From positions 1 to 23,868 of the forward strand of contig JBKBXX010000047.1 in the NCBI GenBank assembly GCA_046313915.1: a stretch of DNA of 23,868 nt. Direction: 5' to 3'. Below, piece by piece: positions 20,998 to 23,868 of the stretch. Each line of letters starts with the position of its first letter. Within the stretch, counting starts at the first letter, position 1. A model generated the notes under the pieces. The model ran no database searches. It was not told the origin of the DNA and worked only from the letters and a program-made list of their open reading frames with translations. The position numbers and the translations under genes were made by a program. Source of the DNA: CAKKQX01 sp046313915. GTDB lineage: Bacteria; Pseudomonadota; Gammaproteobacteria; Burkholderiales; SG8-41.

Positions 20998-22014
20998 ATG
21001 GGCCTGCTTTCTGCCAGAAAAGTCGTGCCGCTGCCGCGGCGCGCACGCCACGCCCGGCAGACGGCGTGGCGCAGCGCGATTTCCGGGCTCGATGCCCGCG
21101 TTGCCGATATCGAACGGCGTCTTGCCGCGCTTGACCGGCGCTATGCCGCGCTCAACGCTTCGTCGCGCATGTGGGCGGCGCTGCTGCTTTCGCTCGCGGT
21201 GCACGCCGTCGTCGTGTTCGGTGTCACTTTCAAAATGCCCGATCCTTCGAATTTCAGCAAGCCGGCGCAGCCGCTGGAAGTCGTGCTGGTCAATGCCAAA
21301 TCCGAGAGCCGTCCGCTGCAGGTCGATGCGCTCGCGCAGCACCATCTCGATGGCGGTGGCAATACCGCCGCCGCGCGGCGGGCGAAAAGCCCGCTGCCGC
21401 TGGCGCGCGACGACAAGAAGACCGCCGAACTGCGCATTGCGGCAAGGCGCGTCGAGCGGCTCGAGCGCCAGGCGCGGCAGCTGATGACGCAGGCCGAGGC
21501 ACCGACCACGGTCGAGGCCGCGCCCACGCCGTCACAGCCCCAGCCGCAAGCCGAGGCACGGGTCTTGCCGCAGGCCGCCGAGCTGATGCAGCGCGGGATC
21601 GAGATCGCGAGGCTCGAAGCCCAGATCAACAGGGACTGGGACGGTTATCAGAAATGGCCGCGGCGCCGCTTTGTCGGCGCACGCACCCAGGAGTACCGCT
21701 TCGCCCGCTACATCGAGGACTGGCGGACGAAAATCGAGCGCATCGGCGAGCTCAATTATCCGCAGGCCGCGCGCGACCAGAAAATTTACGGCAGCATGGT
21801 GGTCACGGTCTCGATCAGGGCCGACGGCAGTCTCGACAAAATCGAGATCAACCGTTCCTCGGGACAGAAAATCCTCGACCGGGCGGCGCTCGACATCGTC
21901 AGGCTGGCGGCGCCTTTCGCGCCGTTCCCGGCCGATATTGCGCGGGACACCGACATCCTCAGCATCACGCGGACGTGGACTTTCACCCGCTCCGACCAGC
22001 TCGTCACCGAGTAG
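20998..22014 (+). CDS. TonB-family energy-transducing protein
   Basis: A 338-residue TonB-like protein that would couple the inner-membrane proton motive force to outer-membrane receptors or act in envelope integrity. Order: an unusual cytoplasmic N-terminus (1-57) with a short coiled coil (ARVADIERRLAALDRRYAAL), one membrane anchor (about 58-78), a periplasmic linker with charged helical and modest Pro/Gln-rich parts (about 85-225), and a C-terminal TonB domain (about 250-330) with LNYPQAARDQKIYGSMVV and INRSSGQKILDRAAL. No ExbB or ExbD is encoded nearby. An alternative start at 21169 (Met58) would begin right at the anchor, as many TonB proteins do, but it lacks a ribosome binding site, so I prefer 20998. 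aroE starts 16 bases after the stop. Confidence 0.85.
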   Translation: MGLLSARKVVPLPRRARHARQTAWRSAISGLDARVADIERRLAALDRRYAALNASSRMWAALLLSLAVHAVVVFGVTFKMPDPSNFSKPAQPLEVVLVNAKSESRPLQVDALAQHHLDGGGNTAAARRAKSPLPLARDDKKTAELRIAARRVERLERQARQLMTQAEAPTTVEAAPTPSQPQPQAEARVLPQAAELMQRGIEIARLEAQINRDWDGYQKWPRRRFVGARTQEYRFARYIEDWRTKIERIGELNYPQAARDQKIYGSMVVTVSIRADGSLDKIEINRSSGQKILDRAALDIVRLAAPFAPFPADIARDTDILSITRTWTFTRSDQLVTE

Positions 22015-22030
22015 CGCCGTCTCGTTCGCC

Positions 22031-22858
22031 ATGACCGATCAATACGCGGTAATCGGCAATCCCATTGCGCACAGCAAGTCGCCGTGGATACACGCCGAGT
22101 TCGCGCGCCAGACCGGACACGACATCGCCTACGGCGCGATTCTCGCGCCGCTCGACGGCTTCCGGCAGAAAGTGCTCGAATTCCGGGATGCGGGAGGCAA
22201 GGGCCTCAACGTCACGCTGCCGTTCAAGCGTGAAGCGTGGGAACTGGTGGACGTGCGCGCCGGTTATGCGCTGACGGCGGGCGCGGTCAATACCATTGCG
22301 TTTGCGGGTGGCACGATGACGGGCTACAACACCGACGGCATCGGCCTGGTGCGCGACCTCCAGGACAATCTGCGCTGTCTGCTGCGGGACAAGCGGCTGC
22401 TGCTGATGGGCGCGGGCGGCGCTACTTACGGTGTGATGGAGCCTTTGCTGCGCGAGCGGCCGCGGCAGATCGTCGTCGCCAACCGCACGCTCGCCAGGGC
22501 CGTGGCGCTGGTCGAGCATTTCAGGAAGCTGCAGGATTGCGCGGCCGACGGCATCGCGGTGCGTCCTTACGAGGCTTTGCGCGGCTTGCAGTTCGATCTG
22601 GTCATCAATGCCACCTCGGCGGGTCTCGACGACGGGATGCCGCCGCTGGCCGATGCCGTTTTCGCGGCAGGTGCCCTCGCTTACGACATGGTTTATGGCA
22701 GGATCACGCCGTTCCTGCATTTTGCGCGGCAATGCGGCGCGCGCATCGCCGAGGGCAGCGGCATGCTGGTCGAGCAGGCCGCCGAAGCGTTTTTCATCTG
22801 GCGCGGCGAACGCCCGCGTACCGCGCCGGTCATCGCCAAGCTCAAGGCGCTGCTCTGA
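22031..22858 (+). CDS. aroE: Shikimate dehydrogenase AroE
   Basis: NADP-dependent reduction of 3-dehydroshikimate to shikimate, in the cytosolic aromatic amino acid pathway. The product is 275 residues, the usual length. Substrate-binding residues are in place: Ser15 and Ser17 in NPIAHSKSPWIH, Lys66 in NVTLPFK, Asn87 in GAVNTI and Asp102 in YNTDGIG. The nucleotide fold has GAGGAT and an NRT motif (VVANRTLARA) that favours NADP. The C-terminus carries GSGMLVEQAAEAF. The Arg that usually follows the Gly-rich loop (GAGGA-x-R-G) is Tyr here (GAGGATYGV), a small deviation. It is probably cotranscribed with the TonB-like gene (16-base gap). Confidence 0.95.
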   Translation: MTDQYAVIGNPIAHSKSPWIHAEFARQTGHDIAYGAILAPLDGFRQKVLEFRDAGGKGLNVTLPFKREAWELVDVRAGYALTAGAVNTIAFAGGTMTGYNTDGIGLVRDLQDNLRCLLRDKRLLLMGAGGATYGVMEPLLRERPRQIVVANRTLARAVALVEHFRKLQDCAADGIAVRPYEALRGLQFDLVINATSAGLDDGMPPLADAVFAAGALAYDMVYGRITPFLHFARQCGARIAEGSGMLVEQAAEAFFIWRGERPRTAPVIAKLKALL

Positions 22859-22868
22859 TGCGGCCCCG

Positions 22869-22908
22869 TATTTTATATAACCAATTGTTTTATTTCATTT
22901 TTTTTACT
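22869..22908 (+). promoter_or_regulatory. AT-rich segment before mtgA
   Basis: A 40-base AT-rich island, with ATTTTATATAA and an eight-T run at 22898-22905, interrupts the GC-rich background between aroE and mtgA. It could hold a promoter for mtgA (TATATA at 22874-22879 as -10), but no -35 is convincing. The T-run has no stem before it, so it is not a standard terminator. Confidence 0.35.
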
Positions 22909-22928
22909 CGTCGCGGTGTGTTGCCGGC

Positions 22929-23627
22929 ATGCTGAAATTTCTTTTACGCTGGTCGTGGCGCGCGGTGCTGCTCGCCTCGATCGCGGTGGTGCTGATCCAG
23001 TTCTGGTTCGTGGTCCATGTCTGGTACTGGGTCGATCACGACCCGGGCGTCACGGCGTTCATGCAAAGCCGGCTGGAAAAGCTGCGCGAGACCAATCCGA
23101 AAGCGGCGCTGCGGCATCAATGGGTGCCGTATGAGCGCATTTCGGTGCACATGAAGCGGGCAATCGTCGCTGCCGAGGATGCGAGGTTTCTCGACCACGA
23201 GGGTTTCGACTGGGAAGCGATTCAGAAGGCTTACGAAAAAAATCTGAAGAAAGGCAAGGTCGTCGCCGGCGGCTCGACCATCAGCCAGCAGCTCGCCAAG
23301 AACCTGTTTCTTTCGGGCAGGCGTTCGTGGTGGCGCAAGGCGCAGGAAGCGGCGATCACGGTGATGATCGAAACCATCATGAGCAAGCGCCGCATCCTGG
23401 AAATCTACCTGAACGTCATCGAATGGGGCGACGGCGTATTCGGCGTCGAGGCGGCGGCGCGCCATCATTTCGGCATCAGCGCGGCGGCCATCGGGCCGGA
23501 GCAGGCGGCGCGCCTCGCGGCGATGGTGCCAAGCCCGCGCCGTTACGGCCCGGGCAGCGAGACCGCTTATCTGCAACGGCGCACCGAGATCATCCGGTCG
23601 CGCATGAACGCAGCCTCGATGCCGTGA
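22929..23627 (+). CDS. mtgA: Monofunctional peptidoglycan glycosyltransferase MtgA
   Basis: Polymerises lipid II into glycan strands at the outer face of the inner membrane, without a transpeptidase domain. It is 232 residues, typical of MtgA, with an N-terminal membrane anchor (about 10-32) and one GT51 domain. Motifs: catalytic Glu83 in AAEDARFLDHEGFD, GGSTISQQLAKNLFLS from 114, RRSWWRKAQE with the second conserved Glu140, and EIYLNVIEWGDGVFG near 158. The ATG at 22929 has no strong ribosome binding site but puts the anchor at the right place. It sits 70 bases after aroE, an arrangement I recall from betaproteobacteria. Its stop codon overlaps the T-run of the terminator serving the opposite-strand small ORF. 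Confidence 0.95.
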   Translation: MLKFLLRWSWRAVLLASIAVVLIQFWFVVHVWYWVDHDPGVTAFMQSRLEKLRETNPKAALRHQWVPYERISVHMKRAIVAAEDARFLDHEGFDWEAIQKAYEKNLKKGKVVAGGSTISQQLAKNLFLSGRRSWWRKAQEAAITVMIETIMSKRRILEIYLNVIEWGDGVFGVEAAARHHFGISAAAIGPEQAARLAAMVPSPRRYGPGSETAYLQRRTEIIRSRMNAASMP

Positions 23628-23672
23628 AAAAAGGCCGCTGCGGACGCTTCAGCTGTCCGCAGGGCGCCGGCC
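23627..23672 (-). terminator. Rho-independent terminator of the small minus-strand ORF
   Basis: On the minus strand, CTGCGGAC and GTCCGCAG (plus positions 23655-23662 and 23638-23645) form an 8-pair stem with a 9-base loop. GGCCG/CGGCC extends it past a 5-base bulge, and six Ts follow at once (plus-strand As 23627-23632). The loop contains the stop codon of the small ORF. On the plus strand there is no T-run, so it serves mtgA less well. Confidence 0.6.
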
Positions 23673-23801
23673 GATCAGCTCGCTCGCCAGGGTCTGGACG
23701 TCGGTTTCGTCCCATCCGAGTTCGGGCGGTTCGTCCTCGTCCGTTTCCTGTTCGAGGAAAAAGCGGTCGGGATCGCTGCCGTGCGCGTCGTCGGCTACCA
23801 T
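23649..23801 (-). CDS. Small acidic protein of unknown function (50 aa)
   Basis: An uncharacterised 50-residue ORF that I do not recognise. It is strongly acidic: ETDEDEPPELGWDETD in the middle, with 14 Asp/Glu in the first 34 residues, and few basic residues. It has no signal peptide or membrane segment, so it should be a soluble cytosolic protein, perhaps a small binding partner or regulator. Two things support translation: GGAGG five bases before the ATG at 23801, and the terminator right at its 3' end. It is convergent with mtgA. An in-frame ATG four codons earlier (23813) is possible, but it overlaps the GGAGG. The promoter would lie at or beyond the window edge. Confidence 0.6.
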   Translation of the reverse strand: MVADDAHGSDPDRFFLEQETDEDEPPELGWDETDVQTLASELIGRRPADS

Positions 23802-23868
23802 TGCAACCTCCATCGGCGGTATCGAGGTTTCGATATTGGACCGCTTGCCGGTGCCGCAAAATCCAAAA

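Noticed and set aside
20919..21134. Small plus-strand ORF (ATG 20922) behind a good GGAGAG site, overlapping the TonB gene start
   Set aside because: The site is attractive, but most of the translation overlaps the TonB gene in another frame and is low-complexity Arg/Ala. Kept only as a possible upstream ORF.

Overview
The window is a GC-rich, gene-dense bacterial chromosome segment, most likely from a betaproteobacterium. I infer this from the high-GC codon use, the Gram-negative gene content (TonB, Mpl, MtgA, secreted PhoA-type phosphatase) and the order exoribonuclease (RNB) - tonB - aroE - mtgA, which I recall from betaproteobacterial genomes. No rRNA, tRNA, insertion sequence, integrase, CRISPR array or phage gene was seen. 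Gaps between genes are short (largest about 210 bases), so no stretch over 300 bases lacks a gene.

Layout. 1-6.7 kb: both methionine synthases lie on the same strand, the cobalamin-independent MetE and the cobalamin-dependent MetH, with a small rhodanese-domain gene on the opposite strand between them. 6.76-9.61 kb: a tightly packed three-gene ABC export operon of DevC/DevA/DevB (MacB/HlyD-like) type: permease, ATPase, membrane-fusion adaptor. 9.64-11.08 kb (minus): a secreted alkaline phosphatase with a good upstream promoter. 11.29-14.83 kb: a small DMT/DUF486 membrane protein, a likely terminator or attenuator, then mpl (murein peptide recycling), an amidase-signature enzyme and a YqiA-like alpha/beta hydrolase, the last three joined by 4-base stop/start overlaps. 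15.0-16.05 kb: an exported kelch-repeat protein with a structured leader. 16.15-18.96 kb: a 936-residue fusion of acyl carrier protein, fatty-acyl-AMP ligase and PlsC-type acyltransferase. 19.04-23.63 kb: RNase II-family exoribonuclease, TonB-like protein, shikimate dehydrogenase, monofunctional transglycosylase. 23.65-23.80 kb (minus): a small acidic 50-residue ORF with its own ribosome binding site and a Rho-independent terminator that runs into the end of mtgA.

Functionally the window mixes methionine synthesis, envelope work (export pump, phosphatase, murein recycling, glycan polymerisation, TonB energy transduction), lipid activation/acylation and RNA turnover. Most of it is core metabolism. 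The parts that deserve a second look are the ACP-ligase-acyltransferase fusion with an inverted repeat around its apparent -10 box, the kelch leader with an anti-Shine-Dalgarno hairpin, the small acidic ORF, and the overlapping hairpins before mpl. I do not see a clearly new multi-gene system. All functional calls are from motif and family recognition by eye.
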